Below the pieces are notes generated by a model, which was not told the origin of the DNA, did no database searches, and saw only the letters and a program-made list of their open reading frames with translations. Below, one piece after another: positions 42,620 through 49,103 of a stretch of DNA of 49,103 nucleotides. The DNA comes from Rhodospirillaceae bacterium (GTDB lineage Bacteria > Pseudomonadota > Alphaproteobacteria > Rhodospirillales > Casp-alpha2): assembly GCA_002706405.1 (NCBI GenBank), contig PALN01000016.1:1-49103 (forward strand), given 5' to 3'. How positions within the stretch are numbered: position 1 is the stretch's first letter; every line of letters begins with the position of its first letter. Position numbers and translations under genes: made by a program.

Positions 42620-43123
42620 TTACTTGGCTTTGGCTTTGGTCATCTGACCCTTCACTTCGTCGAAGGCTTCGGCGATGCGGGCGTTGATCACCTTAACGGC
42701 CGTGTCGTTGGCTTTGGCGACGACGTCCGTGACCTTCTTCGAGTTGGCCAGGGAGGATTCGAAAGCGGCCTTGCACAGTTCCAGCTCCTTGGTGGCCAGA
42801 TCCTGGGGGGAAGAAACCTTGCCCAGGGATTCGGCGGCGGAGGTGGCCTGATCGAAGGCGGCCTTGAAGAGTTCAGCCTGCTTCTGGGCAACGGCCTGGG
42901 CGCCTTCGAAGGCGGCCTGGCTGGCCTTGTTCAGGGCTTCAAGATTCTTGCGCTGGATATCCATCATGGCGTTGACGTCGATGGTTTCCATGGAGCCGCC
43001 CTTCATGGTCTTCATGATCTGGTCGGACATCTTGGCGGGGTCGAAGTCGCCGTACATCTTGGTGAAGTCGGCTGCCCAGGCGGGAAAGCCGTTTTTGTCG
43101 AGCTTGAACATATCGGAATACAT
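42620..43123 (-). CDS. Phasin family protein
   Basis: 167 residues, almost entirely amphipathic helix, without Cys. The phasin-2 pattern is in MMDIQRKNLEALNKASQAAF and GAQAVAQKQAELFKAAFDQA. Phasins coat polyhydroxyalkanoate granules and control their number and size. ATG 43123 is chosen because GGAGG lies 9 bases upstream; the frame extends upstream to 43195 but without a Shine-Dalgarno and across the promoter. Two PhaR-like sites flank the promoter. No PHA synthase is in the window. Phasin-like proteins can also be general stress proteins, so PHA use is probable, not proven. Confidence 0.88.
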   Translation of the reverse strand: MYSDMFKLDKNGFPAWAADFTKMYGDFDPAKMSDQIMKTMKGGSMETIDVNAMMDIQRKNLEALNKASQAAFEGAQAVAQKQAELFKAAFDQATSAAESLGKVSSPQDLATKELELCKAAFESSLANSKKVTDVVAKANDTAVKVINARIAEAFDEVKGQMTKAKAK

Positions 43124-43184
43124 AGGGTCGGTCCTCCATTGGAGCGCGTAAGGGAATATGCTTTGTGCATGTGCGAGAGATATG

Positions 43185-43255
43185 CTGCACTGCAACAGTG
43201 ATCCCTATATGCGGCTGAATGGGGATGTAAGTCAAGTCTTATATTGCGGTGCAAT
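43185..43255 (-). promoter_or_regulatory. Phasin promoter with two PhaR-like operator sites
   Basis: Minus strand: TTGACT (43235-43230), an 18-bp spacer and CATATA (43211-43206). Site A, ATTGC-GGT-GCAAT (43243-43255), lies just upstream of the -35. Site B, CTGC-ACT-GCAA (43185-43195), lies about 11 bp past the -10. Both fit the YTGC-N3-GCAR pattern bound by the PHA-responsive repressor PhaR. Confidence 0.5.
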
Positions 43256-43265
43256 AAAATAAGAC

Positions 43266-43928
43266 TCAGGCCGGTGTGGCCTCGGGGGCCTCCCGGCGGG
43301 ACGTCCGTTTCGGGCGAAACCGGTTGAGAAACATCACCGCCGTTTCGGCCCGGCGAAGGCCTTTGTCCAGGGCGGCCATGGTTTTCGCCAGATCGTCGCC
43401 GTCGTCGGTCAGCCAGACCCGGAAGGCATCGGCATAGACCAGGGCCAGGCCCTTGGTCCGCAGCAGCCCGCAGGGGCCGGTGGACTCAAGGCCGGCGGCG
43501 GCAAGCACCCGGGCCATGGTTCGCGCCATGCGCGGCAGGAAACGGACCGCCGCCGGATCGCAGAGCGAATCCTTGGCGATTTCCGCCAGGGCGGCGCGAT
43601 AGGGCGCCAAGGCATCGAACCGTTCCATCAGCAGGTCGAACAGGCGGTCGCGGAGATCGACGCTGGCGTCACCCGATGCCGCCAGCATCTGGGCGTCGAT
43701 ACGGTCTTGGAAGGCGTTGATAAGATCGTATTTGGTGGGAAAGGGGATCAAGACATCGGCGAGCGGCACCCCGGCGTCGGCGGCCACGTCAGCCAACGAC
43801 AGCCGCCGCCAGCCGTCCCGCGCGATGCGGGCCATCGCCGCATCGATCACGGCATCGCGCGGATCGCTTGCCGCGGCGGTCTTCGCCTTGCTCTTGCCGG
43901 GTGTCTTGCCTGACGACCGTTTGGCCAC
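43266..43928 (-). CDS. TetR/AcrR family transcriptional regulator
   Basis: 220 residues. A basic, Lys/Ser-rich leader of about 22 residues precedes the TetR helix-turn-helix (GWRRLSLADVAADAGVPLADV, then FPTKYDLINAF). The C-terminal helical ligand domain includes LFDLLMERFDALAPYRAAL. The HTH and this ligand region also recall COQ9-type proteins, which share a TetR-like fold, but the intact DNA-binding pattern favours a regulator. It lies immediately upstream of the phasin gene on the same strand, ending 11 bp before phasin site A. No terminator was seen between, so read-through into phasin is possible. Confidence 0.78.
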   Translation of the reverse strand: MAKRSSGKTPGKSKAKTAAASDPRDAVIDAAMARIARDGWRRLSLADVAADAGVPLADVLIPFPTKYDLINAFQDRIDAQMLAASGDASVDLRDRLFDLLMERFDALAPYRAALAEIAKDSLCDPAAVRFLPRMARTMARVLAAAGLESTGPCGLLRTKGLALVYADAFRVWLTDDGDDLAKTMAALDKGLRRAETAVMFLNRFRPKRTSRREAPEATPA

Positions 43929-44004
43929 GGGGGACTCTCCTTACCTGCGCTTTTTATTATGTAGGAAGGAAATGGCGAATTGCCAGCGTCAGCTGGCCCG
44001 ATGG

Positions 44005-44853
44005 TCATCCTGCCAGGTCGCGGGACCGTTTGGCGGCGGCGGCGACGCATGCCGTCATCAGGTCCCCCAGGGGACCGTCGGCGGGATTGTCCTTGTTGGG
44101 ATCGCCGCCCATCAGCACCGTGAGCCCGGCCGCCGTGGTGCCGCCGGGGCTGGTCACGTTGCGGCGCAGGACTTCGGGCGTTTCCGTGGCCGAACGGTGC
44201 AGCAGTTCGCCGGCACCTTCCACCGTCGCCCGGGCCAGTGCCGTCGCAAGCTCGTCGGACAGGCCGGCCGCACGGCCCGCCCGGGCCAGACATTCGACCA
44301 GGTGGAAGACATAGGCCGGGCCGCTGCCTGACAGGCCGGTGACGGCATGCAGCAGGTCTTCGTCCTCGACCCAATGGACCTGGCCGACGGCGGTCAAAAG
44401 GTCATGACACAGTTTCTGCTGGGCGTCGCTCACGCGGGCATTGGCGCAGGCCACGCTGACGCCGCGGCCCACGGCCGCCGGTGTGTTGGGCATGGTGCGG
44501 ACGATGGCGGCACCCCCCAGGCTGTCCTCGAAAAAGGCGATGGGCGTGCCGGCGGCGATGGACAGGAATACGGTGTCGGCCTCCGTGAACTTGCGGTAGG
44601 CGGGGACCACGTCGGCCATGACCTGCGGCTTGACCGCGAACATGACCAGTTCGGGCGAGAAATCAGCGTCGAGGTCATCCGCCGAGGCAACGGCGGTGAG
44701 CCCATGGTTGCGCACCAGGGCGGCGGCGTTGTCGGGATTGGGCTCGACGACGAAGATGTCCGCCGCCGGAATGCCGCGGCTGATCCAGCCGGCCATCAGG
44801 GCGCCGCCCATCTTGCCGCCGCCGACAACCAACAGAGGGCGGGCAGCCGTCAT
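44005..44853 (-). CDS. proC: Pyrroline-5-carboxylate reductase
   Basis: 282 residues. It completes proline synthesis with NAD(P)H. The Rossmann start is LLVVGGGKMGGALMAGWI; FAVKPQVMADV and RTMPNTPAAVGRGVS are the conserved cofactor and substrate loops. The C-terminal dimer domain holds VTGLSGSGPAYVFHLVECLA and RRNVTSPGGTTAAGL. ATG 44853 is selected because the fold begins there; the frame runs upstream into the previous gene. It lies 31 bp after a YbjN-family gene on the same strand, so they are probably co-transcribed. ProB and ProA are encoded at 11.8-14.3 kb. Confidence 0.96.
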   Translation of the reverse strand: MTAARPLLVVGGGKMGGALMAGWISRGIPAADIFVVEPNPDNAAALVRNHGLTAVASADDLDADFSPELVMFAVKPQVMADVVPAYRKFTEADTVFLSIAAGTPIAFFEDSLGGAAIVRTMPNTPAAVGRGVSVACANARVSDAQQKLCHDLLTAVGQVHWVEDEDLLHAVTGLSGSGPAYVFHLVECLARAGRAAGLSDELATALARATVEGAGELLHRSATETPEVLRRNVTSPGGTTAAGLTVLMGGDPNKDNPADGPLGDLMTACVAAAAKRSRDLAG

Positions 44854-44884
44854 GGCATTGTTCCTTCGATCCTGCGGGGCGGGA

Positions 44885-45388
44885 TCAGGCTTCGCCGACC
44901 GTATCCACCATGGCGGCGGCCACGGCGTCGTCGGCGGTGCGCCCACCCCAGATGACATACTGGAAAGCGGGATAAAACCGTTCGCACTCGTACAGCGCCG
45001 TTTCGACGATGTCTTCCATCTGGCTCAGGGTCGGGCCGTTGGCCCCGCGCATAGGCAGGACATGGCGGAACATGGGCAGGCCTTCATCGTCCCACATGCC
45101 GAAATGGCCGAGCCAGAGCTTCTCGTTGACCCGTGCCAGAAGCTCATACACCGGCGTGCGCCGCTCCTGGGGCACGCGCATGTCGAAGGCGCAGGTGAAG
45201 TGCATGGCCTCGATCTCTTCGTTCCAGGCGAAATAGAGGCTGTAGTCACACCAGGTTCCCGGCACTTGCACGGCCAGTTCCTGGTCGCTTCGGCGGTCGA
45301 AGGTCCAGTCGTTTCCTTCGACGATCTGTTCGACCAGATCCAAAGGATTGTGTTTATGGGTATCTACGGCGAATTCGAGTGCAGGCAT
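44885..45388 (-). CDS. YbjN domain-containing protein
   Basis: 167 residues, a cytosolic alpha/beta protein of the YbjN family, related in fold to type III secretion chaperones and called a sensory transduction regulator in some databases. The family's motifs are visible: NPLDLVEQIVEGNDWTFDRR at the N-terminus, then CDYSLYFAWNEEIEAMHFTCAFD, and LGHFGMWDDEGLPMFRHVLP. Its biochemical function is unknown. ATG 45388 starts the conserved region. The gene order ybjN-proC is common in Rhodospirillales and Rhizobiales. Confidence 0.88.
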   Translation of the reverse strand: MPALEFAVDTHKHNPLDLVEQIVEGNDWTFDRRSDQELAVQVPGTWCDYSLYFAWNEEIEAMHFTCAFDMRVPQERRTPVYELLARVNEKLWLGHFGMWDDEGLPMFRHVLPMRGANGPTLSQMEDIVETALYECERFYPAFQYVIWGGRTADDAVAAAMVDTVGEA

Positions 45389-45676
45389 GGCCGCTGCTCC
45401 TTCGTGGCTGGACCGGCGGCGCCCGGGCGGGCGCCTCCAGGCTTGTCGCCAAAGGGACACCCCACAACATCTCGGAGCTTACCGAAATATGGTATCTGTG
45501 GCCCCCTTGGATACAAGAGGTAGCCTGCCTTAACGGGGATAGCCGTGCAAGGGCGGATTGGCGGGCTTTTGTGAATATTTGTGGAAGAATCGGGAATCAG
45601 AACGGCTTAGGCGCAATCGCGCGCAAAACCCACCGGACGCAAGGTCCTGAAACGATTCCATATATGGGTGGTGGCC

Positions 45677-46012
45677 TTAGGCCTTGGCTTTACCGGCGGA
45701 AGCCTTGCGCGGGGCGGCTTTGGCGGCGGCTTTTTTCGCGGGTGCGCGCGGTTTGGCGGTCGTCGTTCCGGCCAATTGGGCCTCCAACTTGGCGACTCGG
45801 GCTTCCAGCTTTTCCTGGGCCGCGCGAGCGTTCTTCGCAACTTCGGCCATGGCATCGAATTCGTCGCGCGGCACAAGGTTGCCGTCGGCCAGGTAGCGTT
45901 CGACCTGCTGGCGAATCATGGTTTCGACTTCATCCTTGATGCCGGCAAGGGTCGCCACGGCGCCGTTGGCGACCTTGGCCAGATCGTCGAAGATTCGGTT
46001 GGACGTCTGCAT
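45677..46012 (-). CDS. ubiK: UbiK-family accessory factor (BMFP domain)
   Basis: 111 residues. The N-terminal 75 form the BMFP-type helical coiled coil: NRIFDDLAKVANGAVATLAG, then RQQVERYLADGNLVPRDEFDAMA and a heptad stretch EKLEARVAKLEAQL. UbiK assists UbiJ and the ubiquinone hydroxylases in aerobic quinone synthesis and binds lipid. The C-terminus is a Lys/Ala/Pro-rich tail like that of L21 here. AGGAG lies about 7 bases before ATG 46012. It is divergent from hldD. Confidence 0.88.
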   Translation of the reverse strand: MQTSNRIFDDLAKVANGAVATLAGIKDEVETMIRQQVERYLADGNLVPRDEFDAMAEVAKNARAAQEKLEARVAKLEAQLAGTTTAKPRAPAKKAAAKAAPRKASAGKAKA

Positions 46013-46139
46013 CGTGGAACTCCTTGGCCCATGTCACGTGAATTGCAGGGAATATATGGTCCTGTTGGCGGGCTTTCGCAAGCGCCGCCGGGTCGCGCGC
46101 CCGGTTGCTCCCGGGGCCGGCCCATCCTATAAGCAGCCC

Positions 46140-47126
46140 ATGTATGTGGTCACCGGCGGCGCCGGGTTCATCGGATCGAATATCGTGCACGGGCTGGAGG
46201 CTGCGGGCCTGGGCCCGGTGGCGGTTGTCGACCATATCGATTCGGACGAGAAAGCCCGCAACATCGCCAAGCGTCGGGATGTGGAAACGGTCGCGCCCGA
46301 GGACCTCACTCGGTTTCTCGGTGCCAATACGGGCCGGATTCGCGGCGTCATCCACATGGGCGCCATCTCGGCGACCACGGAAACGCGGCTGGTCCGCATC
46401 ATCAAGAACAACATCATCCTGTCCCGCCGCCTGTGGGATTGGTGCGCGGCACAGGGCGTGCCCTACATCTACGCGTCGTCGGCGGCGACCTACGGCGACG
46501 GCAGCCGGGGGTTCGACGACGACGGCGCCATCGACGCACTGAAGGCGCTGCAGCCGCTCAATCTGTACGGCTGGTCCAAGAATCAGTTCGACATCTGGGT
46601 CGCCGAACAGGTCGCGGCCGGGCGGCCCAAGCCGCCGGGCTGGGCCGGGCTCAAGTTCTTCAACGTGTTCGGGCCCAACGAATACCACAAGGGCCGCATG
46701 CAGTCGGTCGCCCGCCAGGTTTACGAGAAAGCCGCCCGGGGCGAGACCTGCACCTTGTTCAAATCCCATAATCCGGATTACCCCGACGGCGGCCAGCTCC
46801 GTGATTTCGTCTGGGTCGGCGATTGCGTCGACATGGTGCTGTGGCTGCTGGATCATCCCGAGGCATCAGGCCTGTTCAACTGCGGGTCGGGCAAGGCGCG
46901 CAGCTTCGCCGACCTGGCCGCCGCCGTCTATCGGGCGCTCGGCAAGGAGCCCAAGATCGACTTCGTGCCGACCCCCGAAGACATCCGCGACAAGTACCAG
47001 TATTTCACGGAAGCTCGCATGGAGCGCATCCGCGCCGCCGGCTACACGCATCCGCAAACACCGTTGGAAGAGGGCGTGCGCCGCTACGTGCAGGACTTCC
47101 TCGCCGCCGACGACCCCTATCTGTGA
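46140..47126 (+). CDS. hldD: ADP-L-glycero-D-manno-heptose 6-epimerase
   Basis: 328 residues, NADP-dependent extended SDR that makes the L-glycero heptose precursor of the LPS inner core. It starts YVVTGGAGFIGSNIVHGLE, then HMGAISATTET near residue 70, SSAATYGDGS with Ser/Thr, and catalytic YGWSKNQFD (Tyr-x3-Lys). FFNVFGPNEYHKGRMQSV is diagnostic of HldD. ATG 46140 is chosen because the Rossmann strand begins there; the frame extends upstream to 45918. lgt starts 13 bp after it. No other heptose gene is in the window. Confidence 0.95.
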   Translation: MYVVTGGAGFIGSNIVHGLEAAGLGPVAVVDHIDSDEKARNIAKRRDVETVAPEDLTRFLGANTGRIRGVIHMGAISATTETRLVRIIKNNIILSRRLWDWCAAQGVPYIYASSAATYGDGSRGFDDDGAIDALKALQPLNLYGWSKNQFDIWVAEQVAAGRPKPPGWAGLKFFNVFGPNEYHKGRMQSVARQVYEKAARGETCTLFKSHNPDYPDGGQLRDFVWVGDCVDMVLWLLDHPEASGLFNCGSGKARSFADLAAAVYRALGKEPKIDFVPTPEDIRDKYQYFTEARMERIRAAGYTHPQTPLEEGVRRYVQDFLAADDPYL

Positions 47127-47139
47127 TGGGCAGCCTCGC

Positions 47140-48015
47140 ATGACCTTCGCGCTCATTCTTCCCGTCCTGGCCTTTCCCGCCATCGATCCGATCATCGTCG
47201 AGATCGGCCCCTTCGCCGTTCGCTGGTACGCGCTGGCCTATATCAGCGGGCTGATCCTGGGCTGGCGCTACGTGCTACGCCTGACCGGGGATCTGCCGAC
47301 GCGGGCCGTTCAGGTCACGGACGAACACGGCAAGACCACGACCGTGCAGGAGCCTGTCGTCAGCCGCCTGGCCGTCGATGATTTCCTGGTCTGGGCGACG
47401 ATCGGCGTGGTCCTGGGTGGACGGCTCGGCTACGTGCTGTTCTACAAGCCCGGGTTCTACTTCGAGAACCCCTTGAACATCCTGACGGTTTGGCAGGGCG
47501 GCATGTCGTTTCACGGCGGCCTGCTGGGGGTTTGTGTCGCGACCATCCTGTTCTGCCGCAAGCGGGACATCCCGCTGTTCACCTTTGCCGACATGCTGGG
47601 CGCGGCAGCACCCATCGGCCTGTTCTTCGGGCGGATCGCCAATTTCATCAACGGCGAGTTGTTCGGGCGCGCGGCCGATGTGCCCTGGGCCATGGTGTTC
47701 CCCTATGGCGGCCCGCTGGCCCGGCACCCGAGCCAGATCTATGAGGCCCTGCTCGAAGGGCTCGTGCTGTTCGTCGTGATGGCGATCCTGTGGCGGCGGC
47801 CGGGGCTGCGTGCCAAGCCCGGTACCCTCGCCGGATTGTTTTTCATCGGCTATGGGGCGGCGCGCATCACCGCCGAATTCTTCCGTGAACCCGATGCCTA
47901 TCTCGGATTCCTGTTCCAGGGGGCGACCATGGGCCAACTCTTGTGCCTGCCGATGATCGCCTTCGGCTTGTGGCTGATCTGGCGCGCCGGCCGAGTGGCC
48001 AAAACGGGCGCATGA
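47140..48015 (+). CDS. lgt: Prolipoprotein diacylglyceryl transferase
   Basis: 291 residues, seven-helix inner-membrane enzyme. It transfers diacylglyceryl from phosphatidylglycerol to the lipobox Cys. The Lgt signature GRIANFINGELFGR is complete, with the essential Arg and Asn; other conserved parts are RWYALAYISG, MSFHGGLLG and HPSQIYEALLEGL. The start is ATG 47140; the frame is open further upstream within hldD but unconserved. Its donor lipid is made by the PgsA pathway encoded at 27 kb. The stop overlaps the next start as ATGA. Confidence 0.97.
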   Translation: MTFALILPVLAFPAIDPIIVEIGPFAVRWYALAYISGLILGWRYVLRLTGDLPTRAVQVTDEHGKTTTVQEPVVSRLAVDDFLVWATIGVVLGGRLGYVLFYKPGFYFENPLNILTVWQGGMSFHGGLLGVCVATILFCRKRDIPLFTFADMLGAAAPIGLFFGRIANFINGELFGRAADVPWAMVFPYGGPLARHPSQIYEALLEGLVLFVVMAILWRRPGLRAKPGTLAGLFFIGYGAARITAEFFREPDAYLGFLFQGATMGQLLCLPMIAFGLWLIWRAGRVAKTGA

Positions 48016-49103
48016 CGGCGCTGCTCGCGCATCTCCGCCGCCGCATCGCCCTGGAAGGGCCGCTGACCGTCGCCCGCTACATGGAAGAATGCCTGGGCAA
48101 CCCCGCCCACGGCTACTACATGACCCGCGATCCCTTAGGCGCCGCCGGCGATTTCACCACCGCCCCGGAAATATCCCAGATGTTCGGTGAACTGATCGGC
48201 CTTTGGGCCGCCGTGCAGTGGCAGGCCATGGGAGAGCCGGAGTCCGTGCATCTGGTCGAACTGGGCCCGGGGCGCGGCACCCTGATGGCGGACGCGCTGC
48301 GCGCGGTCGCAACGGTGGCCCCTTTCCGGGCCGCCGTGCAGGTGCATTTGGTCGAAACCAGCCCGGTGTTGCGTGACCGCCAGCGGGACACCCTGGCGGC
48401 CCACCATCCCGATGTCCGGCCGCAATGGTGGAACGACCTGTCCCAAGTCCCGGCGGGTCCCGCCCTGGTCATCGCCAACGAATTTTTCGACGCCTTGCCG
48501 ATCCGCCAATTCCTGCGCGGGGCCGAGGGCTGGCGTGAACGTCTGGTCGCCTGGGATCAGGACGCCGACGCCCTGGCCTTTGTCCTGTCGGGGGCGCAGG
48601 CGGAAAGCCCGCTGATCCCGCCGCCCCTCAACGCGGTGCCAGAGGACAGCCTGATCGAAATCTGCCCCGTCGGCCTGCGCAAGGGCCATACCCTGGCGGC
48701 GCGGCTGGCGGCCGAGGGCGGGGCGGCGCTGATCGTCGATTACGGGCATGACCGCAGTGCCCCCGGCGACACCCTGCAGGCGGTCAAGGACCACGAATAC
48801 GCGGACGTGTTGGCCGACCCGGGCGAAGCCGACCTGACCGCCCATGTCGATTTTCAGCAACTGGCCCAGACCTGCATCCAGGCCGGTGCCGTGACCTTCG
48901 GCCCCGTCGGGCAGGGGGCGTTCCTGTCATCCCTCGGCATCGGTCAGCGGGCCCAGGCGCTGTCCGCCCGGGCCGACGCCGGCCAGCAAGAGGCGATCGC
49001 GGCGGCTCTGGCCCGCCTGACCGGCGACGACCAGATGGGACGCCTGTTCCGGGTTCTGGCCGTGCAGCATCCGAGCCTGCCGGCACCGCCCGGATTTGAA
49101 TAG
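48012..49103 (+). CDS. MidA/NDUFAF7-type SAM-dependent methyltransferase
   Basis: 363 residues, DUF185 family. Conserved blocks are YMEECLGNPAHGYYMTRDP, GDFTTAPEISQMFGELIG, the SAM-binding LVELGPGRGTLMADALR, and VIANEFFDALPIRQF, then VDYGHDRSAPGDTLQAVKDH. The mitochondrial homologue dimethylates an arginine of complex I subunit NDUFS2. In bacteria the target is not established but is plausibly NADH dehydrogenase assembly. ATG 48012 overlaps lgt by 4 bp. The gene is complete, its stop being the last three bases of the window. Confidence 0.92.
   Translation: MTALLAHLRRRIALEGPLTVARYMEECLGNPAHGYYMTRDPLGAAGDFTTAPEISQMFGELIGLWAAVQWQAMGEPESVHLVELGPGRGTLMADALRAVATVAPFRAAVQVHLVETSPVLRDRQRDTLAAHHPDVRPQWWNDLSQVPAGPALVIANEFFDALPIRQFLRGAEGWRERLVAWDQDADALAFVLSGAQAESPLIPPPLNAVPEDSLIEICPVGLRKGHTLAARLAAEGGAALIVDYGHDRSAPGDTLQAVKDHEYADVLADPGEADLTAHVDFQQLAQTCIQAGAVTFGPVGQGAFLSSLGIGQRAQALSARADAGQQEAIAAALARLTGDDQMGRLFRVLAVQHPSLPAPPGFE

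Overview
The window is a GC-rich, mostly housekeeping stretch of an alphaproteobacterial chromosome. The gene order (rplU-rpmA-obg-proB-proA-nadD-rsfS-rlmH-gpmI-envC-ctpA, then rppH, folB, uvrC, pgsA and molybdopterin genes) and the long lysine/alanine tail on L21 suggest a member of the Rhodospirillales or a close relative. This placement is an inference from gene order and protein style, not from a marker search. The window opens inside a Sua5/YrdC-like gene and closes exactly on the stop codon of a MidA-type methyltransferase.

Bases 1-9440 are the accessory part, with genes mainly on the minus strand. A MarR regulator and a ferric-reductase-like flavocytochrome come first. A lower-GC block follows, holding a standalone HNH endonuclease, a 194-residue orphan and a 623-residue protein. 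The large protein has two peptidoglycan-binding-like repeats, a glycine-zipper segment and a C-terminal domain with a PD...ExK motif; with the orphan it looks like an undescribed toxin/immunity pair. Next is a complete IS1595-type element (6648-9405) with terminal inverted repeats, a perfect 8-bp target duplication and two passenger genes. It landed in the A/T run of the terminator of a tRNA-Ser(CGA) gene without breaking that terminator.

Bases 9.8-31.9 kb run almost entirely on the plus strand, in tightly packed operons. They cover ribosomal proteins L21/L27 with the GTPase Obg; proline synthesis (ProB, ProA); NAD synthesis and ribosome silencing/methylation (NadD, RsfS, RlmH); glycolysis (GpmI); cell-wall hydrolase control and processing (EnvC-like, CtpA-like, a YibQ-like protein); RNA decapping (RppH); an antiporter; pterin metabolism (FolM-like, FolB); DNA repair (UvrC); phospholipid synthesis (PgsA); and molybdenum cofactor assembly (MobB, MoeA, MoaD, MoaE). 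A 417-bp gap before uvrC carries an AT-rich tract and a consensus DnaA box facing a second imperfect one.

Bases 32-42 kb hold signalling genes: a membrane adenylate/guanylate cyclase with a CxxCH haem motif in its sensor domain, CorA, a branched-chain aminotransferase divergent from a MarR regulator with a palindrome over the aminotransferase promoter, an OmpR/EnvZ-like pair, and a LuxR-type regulator beside a multi-PAS hybrid kinase. Bases 42-49 kb hold a CsaA-like protein, a phasin with PhaR-like sites at its promoter, a TetR regulator, ProC, a YbjN protein, UbiK, HldD, Lgt and the MidA-like methyltransferase.
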